Shown: positions 26,805 to 36,590, counted from the first letter of the stretch. The stretch: 64,000 nt of DNA from Shewanella sp. 1CM18E (GCF_023161665.1 NZ_JALNTW010000007.1:136016-200015), one strand, 5' to 3'. Notes: generated by a model from the sequence alone, not told the origin. Numbers and translations: made by a program.

Positions 26805-28169
26805 TTACCGAATACCTGCACGGCGAAGTGCTGCTGGAGTGAAGTTAGCTTCACTTAGCTTGGCATCAAAGTCATACATACGACCTTCATTATCCAAGCC
26901 CATAGCGATATAACGACGCGACTGCAAGTCATGGAATACTTCTAGCGTACTCCACTGGGTTGGCACTTCGTAATAGTTAAGACCGTGAGCGATCGCAACG
27001 CGATAAAGTTCATCACGATTATCGTAAAGATCGGCTACCGATACCTGCCATGAATCTTCATCAATATAGAAAGTACGTGCCTTATAGATATGGCGCATGC
27101 CCTCTTTTAATGTGGCCTTCACTACCCAAACGCGGTGCTTTTCATAACGCACGTATTCCGGGTTGATATGACCAGGGGTGATGATCTGATCATAATCAAG
27201 TTTGTCTGAATGTAACTTGTAGTCGTTATATGGAATATAAAGCTCTTGCTTACCCACTAACTCCCAGTTGTAGCGTACCGGCGAGCCGTTAAACATGTCG
27301 AAATCATCGGTTGTTCTTAGTCCATCAGACACTGTACCTGGTGTATCAAACGCAACGTTAGGCGCTTTACGTACGCGGCGCTGCCCGGTGTTATAGGTCC
27401 ATGCTTGGCGAGGTAACTTTTCTTGATCCATTGTTTCTTTTACAAGCAGCGCTGTACCCGCTAGACGCGCTGGTTGGGTTACTACTTGCTTAAAGAAAAA
27501 CAGCGTATTGTCGTTAGACAATTTATCAAGAGTCATCTCTGGACGAGAGTACTGAAAACGAATCTCTTCAGCGGTTTCAACCAAGGTATAACTACCACCA
27601 GCAGTTGGCGCCGCCTGACTACGTGAGGTTTTAATATCAACACCGCGGAATCGCAATACGTGATTCCAAATAACCTCTAAACCATTTTCCGGCATAGGGA
27701 AAGGAATACCAATTGAAGCGCCTTTAATACCATTACCGCCATCAATCAGCTCTGCTCGGGTAGCATTTTCTTTCGTTGCGTCGTAAACAAACTGTGGTAC
27801 AGATGCTGAGCGTCGAGTCTGATACACATTCATCTTGAATGTTTCAGGATAAAGCTCAAATAATTTCATCTGTCCATCTGATAGATACTCTTTGTACTTA
27901 TCTTTATTGGCATTAGTAATGGTAAATTCTATCTTATCATTTGGGAACGGATCTGGATGATGCATGCCTTTACTGTAACCGGCTACTGGTTTAGTAATAC
28001 CACCATCCCAAGCAGGAATAGAACCATCAGCATTTCCTGCCTTTTCGCCACCTAATGGCGTTAGCTCTGTACCTAATTTAGCAGCATCTGCTTCAGACAC
28101 TTTTGCCATCGCTGCTGGCGCGCTGATAGCAAACATCACTGCTACAGGCAATATCGCAAGTTTATTCAT
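26805..28169 (-). CDS. DUF1329 family periplasmic protein
   Basis: A 454-residue exported protein. The start was placed at the ATG at 28169, preceded by AAGGA, which gives a clean signal peptide (MNKLAILPVAVMFA, cleavage after AMA). An upstream in-frame start at 28220 would add 17 residues overlapping the previous gene. The family has an open-barrel fold related to lipoprotein carriers LolA/LolB, as I recall, and is found next to DUF1302 and MMPL genes. Here the gap to the DUF1302 stop is 19 bases. A periplasmic carrier for a hydrophobic ligand is inferred. Confidence 0.82.
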   Translation of the reverse strand: MNKLAILPVAVMFAISAPAAMAKVSEADAAKLGTELTPLGGEKAGNADGSIPAWDGGITKPVAGYSKGMHHPDPFPNDKIEFTITNANKDKYKEYLSDGQMKLFELYPETFKMNVYQTRRSASVPQFVYDATKENATRAELIDGGNGIKGASIGIPFPMPENGLEVIWNHVLRFRGVDIKTSRSQAAPTAGGSYTLVETAEEIRFQYSRPEMTLDKLSNDNTLFFFKQVVTQPARLAGTALLVKETMDQEKLPRQAWTYNTGQRRVRKAPNVAFDTPGTVSDGLRTTDDFDMFNGSPVRYNWELVGKQELYIPYNDYKLHSDKLDYDQIITPGHINPEYVRYEKHRVWVVKATLKEGMRHIYKARTFYIDEDSWQVSVADLYDNRDELYRVAIAHGLNYYEVPTQWSTLEVFHDLQSRRYIAMGLDNEGRMYDFDAKLSEANFTPAALRRAGIR

Positions 28170-28188
28170 TGTTATTGTCCTTGTGATT

Positions 28189-30237
28189 TTAAATTGAATA
28201 CTTAATGTTGAAAGAAACATAGTCTCTATCAGCCATCGTATTGGTTGTCCCTACTCCACCAAAGAAAGTGTTGTACGAAATATCAGCTCCCCAGCGGCTC
28301 TGGTAATCAAAGTTAACCCCAACCGCAACTGATTTCTTACCTTCCGTAAATAGGAACATTGGGTCTGGCGTAATACCGTCAACGTCATGAGAGAAAATCA
28401 CTCGTGGCGCAATATTCACTCCGCCCCATACGTTGTTATAATCAGCTTTGGCAACTAATCGATAACCCCAAGCAAAGTCTGTTGGGAATGGATTTGTTTC
28501 TGGTCCGTTATGTAGCGCTTCGATAATACCTGGCATATCTGGGTTACCGCCCGAGCGACCTGTACCAGGTCCATTTAAGCGCAGCTCATCATGGCTTGGC
28601 ATATCGTGGATCCAAACACCACCGATTTCCGCCAGCATAGTCAAGTTATCGGTACCAAGCGTTGGACCAAATAAGTGAGTAAAAGTAGTTTGTGCTTGCG
28701 TGGTATCTAAACGAATAAAGCCTTCGGCATATTCGCCCGGACCATAATTCTCAACTTGAGAAATGCCATCAAGATCTGGACGTAGCCCGGCATTGGCAAG
28801 CTGCTGCGGCATTGCAGCGAATAGAAGTTCAACATCGTCAATCTGAAGCGGCTCATCTAAACGGTGAGCAATTTCACCTGCAACAGAGGTGTCACCCAAA
28901 AGCGTGTTGAAACTAAAGCCCATAAGTTGAATATCTTCAGGATAAACAATTTGCGCTTTAGAAAAGGTTTCTAATGCAAGTAGGTCTTCGCGAGTCATCG
29001 CTTCGCCGGACTGAGCCTTACCGCCTAAACGTTGTAAATCACGACCAATAGCTTCTTGAGTAAAGTTAGCAGTTGTACCGCTGATCAGCGGACGACGGCT
29101 ATGATAGTTCATGTAATAAAGGCCAAATTCCGTTTCACCAAGCTCAGGTGAATAGTACCCTAACTTGACACCCCATTGGCCGTCATCACTTGCTTCAGCA
29201 GGATCTTCCACTAGAGTGGCTTTTGTTGGATAGGCTAATGCAAGTGACGCTAGAGTTGCTGCATCTACTTGGCCAGAACCCACCATACCAACAAGTGCAT
29301 TGTATTCAGCCATAAGGAAATCTAAATTCATGTCAGGATTAGCGTTAAAGCCTAGCTGAGCATTTTGGCTGTAACCGCCATAACCGGCAAAGTCATTAGT
29401 CGAGAAGAATGAACCCGGCGTTGGCACCCATACAGGCTCCCAGTCATACTGATAGAAACCTTCAACTGACAAATTATCAGTCACACCGAAAGACGCCCAA
29501 ACCATGCCTTGAGGTCTAAATGCTTCTTTTAGTTCTGCACCAGGAGCATTAAGAATATTTAAATCAACTGGGTTAATCACACCAATACCATGGGCAATAA
29601 GAGTGCTTTCTCCCCAAGAGACAACTTGATTACCAACACGGATAGAAAGTGGATTAGCACCATCGTTAAAATCGAAGTCAGCATAAACAAACGCATCGAG
29701 TAAGCGAATATCTTTACACTGAACTTCAGATGCTTGGCTGTCAGCACAAGGATCGAACTCTTTGCCTGTTAATGGATCATTGAAACCAAAATCACCATCA
29801 TTCATTTTTCTATCATAGAAATACATTCCACGGGCAAATAGACCGAAGTTTTGGTATTTCAATGATAACTCGTGTAAACCTTTAAAGATCTCTGAGGTAG
29901 TATCGCCTTGCGCATACAGTAAATTACTCAAATCACCATTACTTGAGTATGAACCCGGTTGAGCCCATATCTCTGCAGAGCTATATTTTGTATCCCCGAA
30001 AGCAGAATAACCAGACCAATCAAATCGAGGGTGATTCACCTTACCAATTTGATTATCCCAGTCTCTACCTTCTGTTCGCCAACTCGCACCTGCAGTCCAA
30101 GTCGAGTCGAATGTTCCTTCTACATCACCCCAATTGAATGAAACTGCATTAGCCTGATTTGTCATACCAAATCCGAGCGCTGCAACTATCCCCAAAGCGA
30201 GCGTAGACTTATTAAAGCCGTTTTTAACCTTTTTCAT
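28189..30237 (-). CDS. DUF1302 family outer-membrane protein
   Basis: A 682-residue protein with a signal peptide (cleavage after ANA near residue 31). Alternating aromatic/hydrophobic segments and a terminal aromatic strand (RDYVSFNIKYSI) are typical of an outer-membrane beta barrel. The N-terminal FNWGDVEGTFDSTWTAGASWR is the DUF1302 hallmark. It is the first gene of the four-gene operon ending at the RND permease. A role as outer-membrane end of a lipid or hydrophobic-compound pathway is inferred from context. Confidence 0.82.
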   Translation of the reverse strand: MKKVKNGFNKSTLALGIVAALGFGMTNQANAVSFNWGDVEGTFDSTWTAGASWRTEGRDWDNQIGKVNHPRFDWSGYSAFGDTKYSSAEIWAQPGSYSSNGDLSNLLYAQGDTTSEIFKGLHELSLKYQNFGLFARGMYFYDRKMNDGDFGFNDPLTGKEFDPCADSQASEVQCKDIRLLDAFVYADFDFNDGANPLSIRVGNQVVSWGESTLIAHGIGVINPVDLNILNAPGAELKEAFRPQGMVWASFGVTDNLSVEGFYQYDWEPVWVPTPGSFFSTNDFAGYGGYSQNAQLGFNANPDMNLDFLMAEYNALVGMVGSGQVDAATLASLALAYPTKATLVEDPAEASDDGQWGVKLGYYSPELGETEFGLYYMNYHSRRPLISGTTANFTQEAIGRDLQRLGGKAQSGEAMTREDLLALETFSKAQIVYPEDIQLMGFSFNTLLGDTSVAGEIAHRLDEPLQIDDVELLFAAMPQQLANAGLRPDLDGISQVENYGPGEYAEGFIRLDTTQAQTTFTHLFGPTLGTDNLTMLAEIGGVWIHDMPSHDELRLNGPGTGRSGGNPDMPGIIEALHNGPETNPFPTDFAWGYRLVAKADYNNVWGGVNIAPRVIFSHDVDGITPDPMFLFTEGKKSVAVGVNFDYQSRWGADISYNTFFGGVGTTNTMADRDYVSFNIKYSI

Positions 30238-30553
30238 TTAGCTTCTCTCCGTAACCTGCTGGATTCTTTTGTTATAGGAATTGATAACCAACATGCTGTT
30301 AGCGTACAGGTAACACCATTGTTACAGCATTTACACGAAGTGAGCAAGGACGAAACATAGAAAATATTTAAAAGATTTCGCTACTTAGAAATAATTTCAA
30401 ATAGCCTTTTTGAGAGTGTATTTAAATCAGCAACAGGTTAACTAGAAAAACAGTGGGATTTTGACTTTATATGGTTTATTAACAGTAGGTTATATGCAAG
30501 CGGTAGTTGCCTAACGCCTTGTTTAAAGCAATCGTACGTTTGAAGTAATTACT
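30238..30553. other. Promoter region of the DUF1302 operon
   Basis: A 316-base gap with no gene seen. It contains an operator-like inverted repeat at 30310-30325 and AT-rich sequence near the DUF2835 stop. Confidence 0.5.
30310..30325. promoter_or_regulatory. Operator-like inverted repeat ahead of the DUF1302 operon
   Basis: GTAACACCATTGTTAC has perfect 6-base arms around CCAT, 73 bases before the DUF1302 start. A related half (CTGTTA) lies 20 bases nearer the gene. It looks like the site of a TetR- or LysR-like dimer, but no regulator gene is adjacent. Confidence 0.35.
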
Positions 30554-30784
30554 CTAATCTTTTTCTAAGCTAATTAAATTTCCTTGTGCATCAATTGTCA
30601 TACAAAAATATGCGCGGATCCCGCTTGATGTTAAAAATCGGCGGAAATGTTTAGCGTTTATCCATAGAGTTTGCCCTTTAACATCCACTACCTCGACTTT
30701 ATTCACTTCACCGCGGTAATAAGGTAAGAACTCTTGGTAACTGATATTTAGAGGAAATTGGAACTGTTGATGACCTGATGACAC
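30554..30784 (-). CDS. DUF2835 family small protein
   Basis: A 76-residue cytoplasmic protein with no signal peptide. The core LNISYQEFLPYYRGEVNKV and INAKHFRRFLTSSGIRAYF match the DUF2835 family as remembered, which is usually 70-75 residues. The function is unknown. The start is GTG at 30784. It lies downstream of pepN but is separated from it by two hairpins, so it may be expressed by readthrough. Confidence 0.75.
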   Translation of the reverse strand: MSSGHQQFQFPLNISYQEFLPYYRGEVNKVEVVDVKGQTLWINAKHFRRFLTSSGIRAYFCMTIDAQGNLISLEKD

Positions 30785-30820
30785 GTAATGACTCTCTTGA
30801 TTTTTAATAGCAATATAATA

Positions 30821-30858
30821 ACGCGCCTCAATGGTAATCAGAAACCATTGAGGCGCGA
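30821..30858 (-). terminator. 14-bp hairpin downstream of pepN
   Basis: CGCGCCTCAATGGT (30822-30835) and ACCATTGAGGCGCG (30844-30857) form a perfect stem with an 8-base loop. The minus strand then reads TTATTATATTG, an imperfect U-tract. Confidence 0.65.
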
Positions 30859-30869
30859 TTAAACTCAGT

Positions 30870-30889
30870 AATACTCAAATCTGAGTATT
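30870..30889 (-). terminator. Second hairpin directly after the pepN stop
   Basis: AATACTCA, loop AATC and TGAGTATT, 14 bases after the pepN stop. The stem is AT-rich and there is no U-tract. It may protect the mRNA 3' end or act with the adjacent larger hairpin. Confidence 0.35.
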
Positions 30890-30903
30890 ATCTCGCAAAA
30901 GTC

Positions 30904-33465
30904 TTAAGCCAAAGCTTTAGTGACTTTTTCATAAAGATCTTTTGAAAGGTTTTCCACTTTCAAAATACGATTTAACTGCTGAGTCATCAATTGTTGACGC
31001 TCAGTATCAAACTTTTTAAATTGGATAAGTGGTGTAATTATCCGAGCTGCAACCTGTGGATTCAGTGTATTTAATTTTACAATGGCGTCAGCTAAAAACT
31101 CATATCCCAAACCATCTTTTCTATGGAATTCAAATGTATTAGCAGCCGCAAAAATCCCAATTAACGAGCGAACTCTGTTTGGATTATTGAAACTAAATGC
31201 CTGATGTTCAAATAACGACTTAAGCGTAGCAATGCACTGAGTGTCATTTAACGTTGCGTGTAAAGCAAACCACTTGTCCATCACTAACGGGGTGTTGAGC
31301 CATTTTTGCTCAAACTGAGACATTAGTTGCTCACGGATAACAGATGGCTCTGAGTTCAGCGCGGTTAACGCCGCTAAACTATCTGTCATATTAATCGCTT
31401 GAGCAAACTGCTTTTGCGCTAAATCTGCATGAGCGTTATCAACTTTAACTAATAAATTCAAGCAGACATTCTTTAGTGAGCGTGCTGCTGCATCATCGAT
31501 AGATGCTAACTCTCTAACAGTTGCGAGTAATTCATCTTCACAATTTTCAGCGATCTCAAGTACAACAAACTCCCGGGCCAATGCCAGATTATCCAGATCA
31601 ACTGTGCTCTTTTGCTCAATTAACGACCCTGCACTAGGCATGGTTAAAATTTCTGCCATTAATGCTTTGTCTAGATCTTCAGCTAGAATTACGCCCTTAA
31701 AGGCATCGATAATTCTTGGGTCTATGAACATAGCTTGCTGCTGTTGTAAGCGCTCAACATTTTGCCAAATAGACTGACTAAATAATGCAACTGAAGCTTC
31801 CCATTTCGCTACCTCGCTAGTTGCATAACGCATGATATGCACTAACTGAGCAACGGAATAATCAAAGTTAAGCTTCACTGGCGCTGAGAAATCTTGTAGT
31901 AAAGAAGCTACTGGCTGCTGCACGATATTTTCAAAACTAAATACTTGTTGCTCCTGAGTAAAGTCTAAAACCTTATTAACAATAGACTGACCCGCAGGGT
32001 CAATTAGCTCAATATCGAACGGAATATGCAGTGGCAATTTAGCCGAGCTGTCCGGTGTAGCCGGAATAGATTGCGCCAAAGTCAGTGTATAGGTATTAGC
32101 TTCACTATCAAATTGTTCTTTAATATCGACTTGTGGCGTCCCCGCCTGACTATACCAACGTCTAAACTGAGTTAAATCTACGCCACTGGCATCTTCCATC
32201 GCAGCTACAAAGTCATCACAGGTAACCGCTTGTCCATCATGTCGCTCAAAATAAAGCGCCATACCTTTTTGAAAACCAGCCTCACCTAACAAGGTGTGCA
32301 TCATTCTAATAACTTCAGCGCCTTTGTTATAAACGGTAACGGTATAGAAGTTATTCATCTCAATTACAGATTCTGGACGAATTGGGTGAGCCATAGGGCC
32401 TGAGTCTTCAGCAAACTGCTGGTTTTTCATCACTTTAATAGCGTGAATCCGGTTAACGGCACGAGAACCTAAATCAGAGCTAAACTCTTGATCTCTAAAT
32501 ACCGTTAACCCTTCTTTTAAACTTAACTGAAACCAATCGCGGCAAGTAACACGGTTTCCGGTCCAATTATGGAAGTATTCGTGACCAACAACAGACTCGA
32601 TACCATGATAATCATCATCGGTTGCAGAATCTTTATCGGCTAGGACAAACTTAGTATTGAAAACATTTAAACCTTTGTTTTCCATTGCGCCCATATTGAA
32701 AAAGTCGACTGCAACTATCATGTAAATATCTAAGTCATATTCAAGATTGAAGCGACTCTCATCCCATGCCATTGATTTTTTCAAGGATTCCATAGCATGA
32801 TGCGCTTTATGCAAGTTGCCTTTATCAACAAAAACCTGCAGCTTGATATCTCGATTGCTGCAAGTTGTAAAATTGTCTTCAAGTAGATCAAAGTCACCGG
32901 CGACTAAGGCAAACAGGTATGCTGGTTTTGGAAAGGGATCATGCCATTTGGCAAAATGTAATCCATCAGTGGTTTCGCCACTTTCAACGAGGTTACCGTT
33001 ACTCAATAAATACGGAAAAGCTTGTTTATCGGCAGTAATACGTACCGTATAAATAGCAAGAACATCAGGGCGGTCAAGAAAATAGGTAATACGCCTAAAA
33101 CCTTCAGCTTCACATTGAGTACAATAAGCGCCATCCGACATATAAAGCCCTTCCAGGCTAGTATTGGCTTCTGGGTCAAGTGTTGAACGGATCTGCAACT
33201 CAAATTCATTAAGATTAGTTTCAATGACTAGCTCGCCTGCTCGTTCTACATATTGCGCTACTTCTCCATTAATCAACACATTTTGCAATTGAATATCGTC
33301 ACCAACCAAAATAAGTGGATTGTTATGAGAACCTTGACGACGTACTGTGCTTGTAGCAACGATTTCAGTTTGTTTATCTGCTAAGGAAAAGTCGAGATCG
33401 ATATGGGTAATATGAAAATCTGGTGCTTGATAATCTTTAAGGAATTTAGCTTGTGGCTGGGACAT
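30904..33465 (-). CDS. pepN: Aminopeptidase N
   Basis: A broad-specificity M1 metallo-aminopeptidase of the cytoplasm. The 853-residue protein carries the substrate motif GAMENKG near 263, the zinc site HEYFHNWTGN near 298 with the downstream Glu in LKEGLTVFRDQEF, and an all-helical C-terminal domain. Length is close to E. coli PepN (870). The ATG is at 33465. Terminators on both sides indicate a single-gene unit. Confidence 0.97.
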   Translation of the reverse strand: MSQPQAKFLKDYQAPDFHITHIDLDFSLADKQTEIVATSTVRRQGSHNNPLILVGDDIQLQNVLINGEVAQYVERAGELVIETNLNEFELQIRSTLDPEANTSLEGLYMSDGAYCTQCEAEGFRRITYFLDRPDVLAIYTVRITADKQAFPYLLSNGNLVESGETTDGLHFAKWHDPFPKPAYLFALVAGDFDLLEDNFTTCSNRDIKLQVFVDKGNLHKAHHAMESLKKSMAWDESRFNLEYDLDIYMIVAVDFFNMGAMENKGLNVFNTKFVLADKDSATDDDYHGIESVVGHEYFHNWTGNRVTCRDWFQLSLKEGLTVFRDQEFSSDLGSRAVNRIHAIKVMKNQQFAEDSGPMAHPIRPESVIEMNNFYTVTVYNKGAEVIRMMHTLLGEAGFQKGMALYFERHDGQAVTCDDFVAAMEDASGVDLTQFRRWYSQAGTPQVDIKEQFDSEANTYTLTLAQSIPATPDSSAKLPLHIPFDIELIDPAGQSIVNKVLDFTQEQQVFSFENIVQQPVASLLQDFSAPVKLNFDYSVAQLVHIMRYATSEVAKWEASVALFSQSIWQNVERLQQQQAMFIDPRIIDAFKGVILAEDLDKALMAEILTMPSAGSLIEQKSTVDLDNLALAREFVVLEIAENCEDELLATVRELASIDDAAARSLKNVCLNLLVKVDNAHADLAQKQFAQAINMTDSLAALTALNSEPSVIREQLMSQFEQKWLNTPLVMDKWFALHATLNDTQCIATLKSLFEHQAFSFNNPNRVRSLIGIFAAANTFEFHRKDGLGYEFLADAIVKLNTLNPQVAARIITPLIQFKKFDTERQQLMTQQLNRILKVENLSKDLYEKVTKALA

Positions 33466-33548
33466 GAACTACCCTCTTTATTTTAAAAATAGAATAACTA
33501 CAATCGAAATAAGTAATTATACCAATCTCTATTGTTATTATTTAAGTT

Positions 33549-33578
33549 AAAAAAAAACGCGCTTTAAGCGCGTTTTTT
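33549..33578 (-). terminator. Rho-independent terminator after prc
   Basis: ACGCGCT, loop TTA and AGCGCGT flanked by A-runs and T-runs, eleven bases after the prc stop. The minus-strand T-run is seven bases or more. Confidence 0.88.
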
Positions 33579-33589
33579 ATCAGTAACTT

Positions 33590-35635
33590 TTACTGTTTTT
33601 GGTTTTTAGCTAACTTTTCGATATCGGCTAAATCCAAGGTTATTAGTGCGGTTTCATCAAGGAAAGCGTCTGCAACCTCAACGTCATCAGGAATGTCATC
33701 TAACGACTCAACCTTATCAGCACCTTCTCTTACTAATCTCTCATTAGCGCGCTCAAGTTGCTTTTGATCGTTTTCGTCTCGTTCAGCTAAACGCTCACTC
33801 TTAACAAGAGAAACGGTTTTGTCATCGTGGTTATTTTTAAACTCTGCGATGTCATCAAAAATATAACCAAACTCAACATCTGACTTAATACGGTCTTTAT
33901 GTTTACCGTCTAAGTTAGTGATCAACTGCGGATAAATTTCACCTAATGTGCCATATTGTGCAACAGGAACTTTATCCCAAGGCAATGCATTTTCTTCTTC
34001 AGCCTCACCGTATTCCCCAGGCTCTAACGCACTTGGGAATGGAATATCAGGTGTCACACCTTTAAGCTGAGTACTACCACCGTTTATGCGGTAGAACTTG
34101 GCAATGGTGTATTGCACGTGACCAATAGGCTTTTCATACATATCGTATATACGCCCTAGGCTCTTATGCTGCTGTACAGTACCTTTACCAAAAGTCGATT
34201 CTCCGACAATCAATGCGCGGTCATAGTCTTGTAGCGCTGCAGCAAAAATCTCAGATGCAGATGCACTATAACGGTCAACCATTACGGTTAATGGGCCATC
34301 ATAAGTCACGCGTCCATCATTATCGCGATTTTGTGTTACACGGCCGTTAGCATCGCGGATTTGTACAACAGGTCCCTGCTCAATAAACAGCCCCGTTAAT
34401 AAAGTCGCTTCAGTTAACGCACCACCGCCGTTACCTCGAAGGTCAATAATAATACCTTCTACTTTGGCTTCTTTTAACTCGGCAAGTTCTTTAGAGACGT
34501 CTTTCGATAAATCCATGTAGAAGCCTGGAATTTGAATGACACCGACTTTACGATTTGCGTAAGGTCCTTCAGTAGGCTCAAGCACTTTAGAAGTTGCTGC
34601 GCGGTCTTCTAGACGAATTTTGTCGCGCACAATTGTCAGTTCAAAGGTTTTAGCACTTGAACCGCCCTTCTTCGGCAAAATTTGTAAAACAACTTTACTG
34701 CCTTTAGGGCCTTTAATTAGTTCGACTACATCATCAAGACGCCAGCCGATCACATCGACAATTTCTTTACCTTCTTGGCCTACACCGATAATTCTATCTT
34801 CTGGCGATAGTTTCTCGCTTGATGCTGCAGGACCACCTGCAACTAAGCTTTTAATCACGGTATAGTCGTCATCAACTTGCAATACTGCACCGATACCTTC
34901 TAAGCTCAAGTTCATTTCCATTTGGAAACGCTCAGCATTTCTTGGAGAAAGGTAACTAGTATGCGGCTCGACAGTGCGAGCAAAGGCATTCATAACGCCT
35001 TGGAATACATCTTCGCTGTGGGTTTGACTTAAGCGTTTAATCGCATTGTTATAACGCTTCTCTAAAACCTCTACTATCTCGTCCCAGTTTTTCCCTGTAA
35101 GAGATAGGTTGAGTGCGTCATATTTTACGCGCTGGCGCCAAAGTTCATCTAATTCAGCTTCATTCTTAGGCCAGCTTGCTTCTTCACGATCATATTCGTA
35201 CTTGTCACCAGCCACATCGAACTTCATTTCTTCATCGAGTAATGAAAGTGCATAGGCAAAGCGCTCATAACGACGCTTTTGAACAAGCTCATACATCGCA
35301 TAAGCCTGATTCAAGTCGCCACTTTTCAACATATCGTCAAACTGAGTCGAATAGTTTTTAAAACCATCAACATCAGACTGTAACAATACATTTTTACGAA
35401 AATCGAGTTGCTTCAAGAAGCGATTGAATACTTGCTCGGAGAACGCATCATCCATATCAAAACGATGATAATGCGAACGAGTGAAGAGACCAGTAACACG
35501 TTTACTGGCGACTTTATGCTGCGGTTCCTGCTTAAGAGCGGGCAACTCGCTGAATTGAATAGTTGGGCTTACTGCCCACGCCGAAAATCCGACAAAAATA
35601 CTAGCAATGGATACAGCCAGAGAAAGTTTTCGCAT
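33590..35635 (-). CDS. prc: Tail-specific (carboxy-terminal processing) protease
   Basis: A periplasmic S41 protease that trims C-terminal tails, including of penicillin-binding protein and Spr-type substrates in E. coli. About 681 residues: signal peptide (cleavage after SAWA), N-terminal helical domain, PDZ domain at about 240-325 (LEGIGAVLQVDDDYTVIKSL), then the protease with catalytic Ser in RYSASASEIFAAAL and Lys in STFGKGTVQ. A DUF3340 tail follows. The ATG at 35635 was preferred over an in-frame TTG at 35641; both lie close to AAAGGAG. It follows proQ by 33 bases, as in E. coli. Confidence 0.96.
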   Translation of the reverse strand: MRKLSLAVSIASIFVGFSAWAVSPTIQFSELPALKQEPQHKVASKRVTGLFTRSHYHRFDMDDAFSEQVFNRFLKQLDFRKNVLLQSDVDGFKNYSTQFDDMLKSGDLNQAYAMYELVQKRRYERFAYALSLLDEEMKFDVAGDKYEYDREEASWPKNEAELDELWRQRVKYDALNLSLTGKNWDEIVEVLEKRYNNAIKRLSQTHSEDVFQGVMNAFARTVEPHTSYLSPRNAERFQMEMNLSLEGIGAVLQVDDDYTVIKSLVAGGPAASSEKLSPEDRIIGVGQEGKEIVDVIGWRLDDVVELIKGPKGSKVVLQILPKKGGSSAKTFELTIVRDKIRLEDRAATSKVLEPTEGPYANRKVGVIQIPGFYMDLSKDVSKELAELKEAKVEGIIIDLRGNGGGALTEATLLTGLFIEQGPVVQIRDANGRVTQNRDNDGRVTYDGPLTVMVDRYSASASEIFAAALQDYDRALIVGESTFGKGTVQQHKSLGRIYDMYEKPIGHVQYTIAKFYRINGGSTQLKGVTPDIPFPSALEPGEYGEAEEENALPWDKVPVAQYGTLGEIYPQLITNLDGKHKDRIKSDVEFGYIFDDIAEFKNNHDDKTVSLVKSERLAERDENDQKQLERANERLVREGADKVESLDDIPDDVEVADAFLDETALITLDLADIEKLAKNQKQ

Positions 35636-35668
35636 CAACAAGTTACTCCTTTAGGTGCTTTTAAGCCA

Positions 35669-36304
35669 TTACAGCAGTATATGTTCAACTCTAACTTTGA
35701 TAGTTAAACCAGAGTCTAACTGAACTTGAACATCTTCTTTCTTAATGTCCAAAATAACACCAGCTACTGGTGCTTTGCCTAATTTAACATTTACACGTTG
35801 ATTAGCTTTAAGTTCAGCTAAAACTGCAGGTGTTAAATTCTCAGCTACAACAGCCTCTTTTACTGGCTTACTAGCTGGCGCTGGCTTTGGACGTTTTGCT
35901 ACAGGCTTCTTAACTGGCTTTTTTGCTACCTTAGCTGGGTTAGCATTCTTAGCCTGAGCTACTCTTTTAGCCTTTGCTTTTTCTTGGCTTTCTTTAAGTG
36001 TAGCTGCCGCATGGTCAACGTGCTCTTGCTCAAGCTCACCACAATCGTTGCCATCTAAATCGATACGCTGTGCGCCAGCTTTAACGCACTTAAGGTAACG
36101 CCAGCTGCTAGTGTATCTTCTTAACGCGATTCTGAGCTGAGTTTTACTGACTTTAGAATCATCAGCTAACCTTTCCGCTAAATCTTGAAACAAACCGATT
36201 TTTAATGGTTTAGTTTCACCTTCAGCTATAAAGCATAAAGGAAATGTTTCGTACAAATACGCAAGAATAGCGTTGGTATCGGTCAACTTTTCTGTTGATT
36301 CCAT
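35669..36304 (-). CDS. proQ: RNA chaperone ProQ
   Basis: A global small-RNA and 3'-UTR binding protein. The N-terminal ProQ/FinO domain (about 5-115) starts TDTNAILAYLYETFPLCF and includes KPLKIGLFQDL and ALRRYTSSWRYLK. A basic Lys/Ala/Pro linker (about 120-165) and a C-terminal Tudor-like domain (GKAPVAGVILDIKKEDVQVQ) follow. The start was set to ATG at 36304, which aligns with the E. coli start, rather than GTG at 36316. It sits between msrC and prc, the E. coli order, and a perfect palindrome lies 36 bases upstream. Confidence 0.96.
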   Translation of the reverse strand: MESTEKLTDTNAILAYLYETFPLCFIAEGETKPLKIGLFQDLAERLADDSKVSKTQLRIALRRYTSSWRYLKCVKAGAQRIDLDGNDCGELEQEHVDHAAATLKESQEKAKAKRVAQAKNANPAKVAKKPVKKPVAKRPKPAPASKPVKEAVVAENLTPAVLAELKANQRVNVKLGKAPVAGVILDIKKEDVQVQLDSGLTIKVRVEHILL

Positions 36305-36339
36305 CTTTACTTCCACAGTTTAAAAAAGGGACACCACCG

Positions 36340-36356
36340 ACAAGTGAGTCACTTGT
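36340..36356. promoter_or_regulatory. Perfect palindrome upstream of proQ
   Basis: ACAAGTGAGTCACTTGT has 8-base arms around one central base, 36 bases before the proQ start, within a 286-base gap that holds no gene. The position suits a repressor site or the proQ 5' leader hairpin. No regulator was matched. Confidence 0.35.
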
Positions 36357-36590
36357 ATCAGTATATGTGTCGTTTATATTTGTCTGATCAGGCCGTAAAT
36401 CGCAAATGAAAATTGGTTAACATTTGTTTTTACACCCTAAAACCAAACCTACCTTAGCAACAACAAAACTCAAACTCCATTTATTCATTTGATGAATGCA
36501 ACCGAGTTTAATTTTTTAATTACTCAAACCGCTTATTATAGAGAGGCTTCAAATGATTGCGACCTACAATTAACGATAATTGCTCGCGGA

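Noticed and set aside
28170..28220. Longer N-terminus for the DUF1329 protein
   Set aside because: The extension would overlap the DUF1302 end and bury the signal peptide; ATG at 28169 has a good AAGGA.
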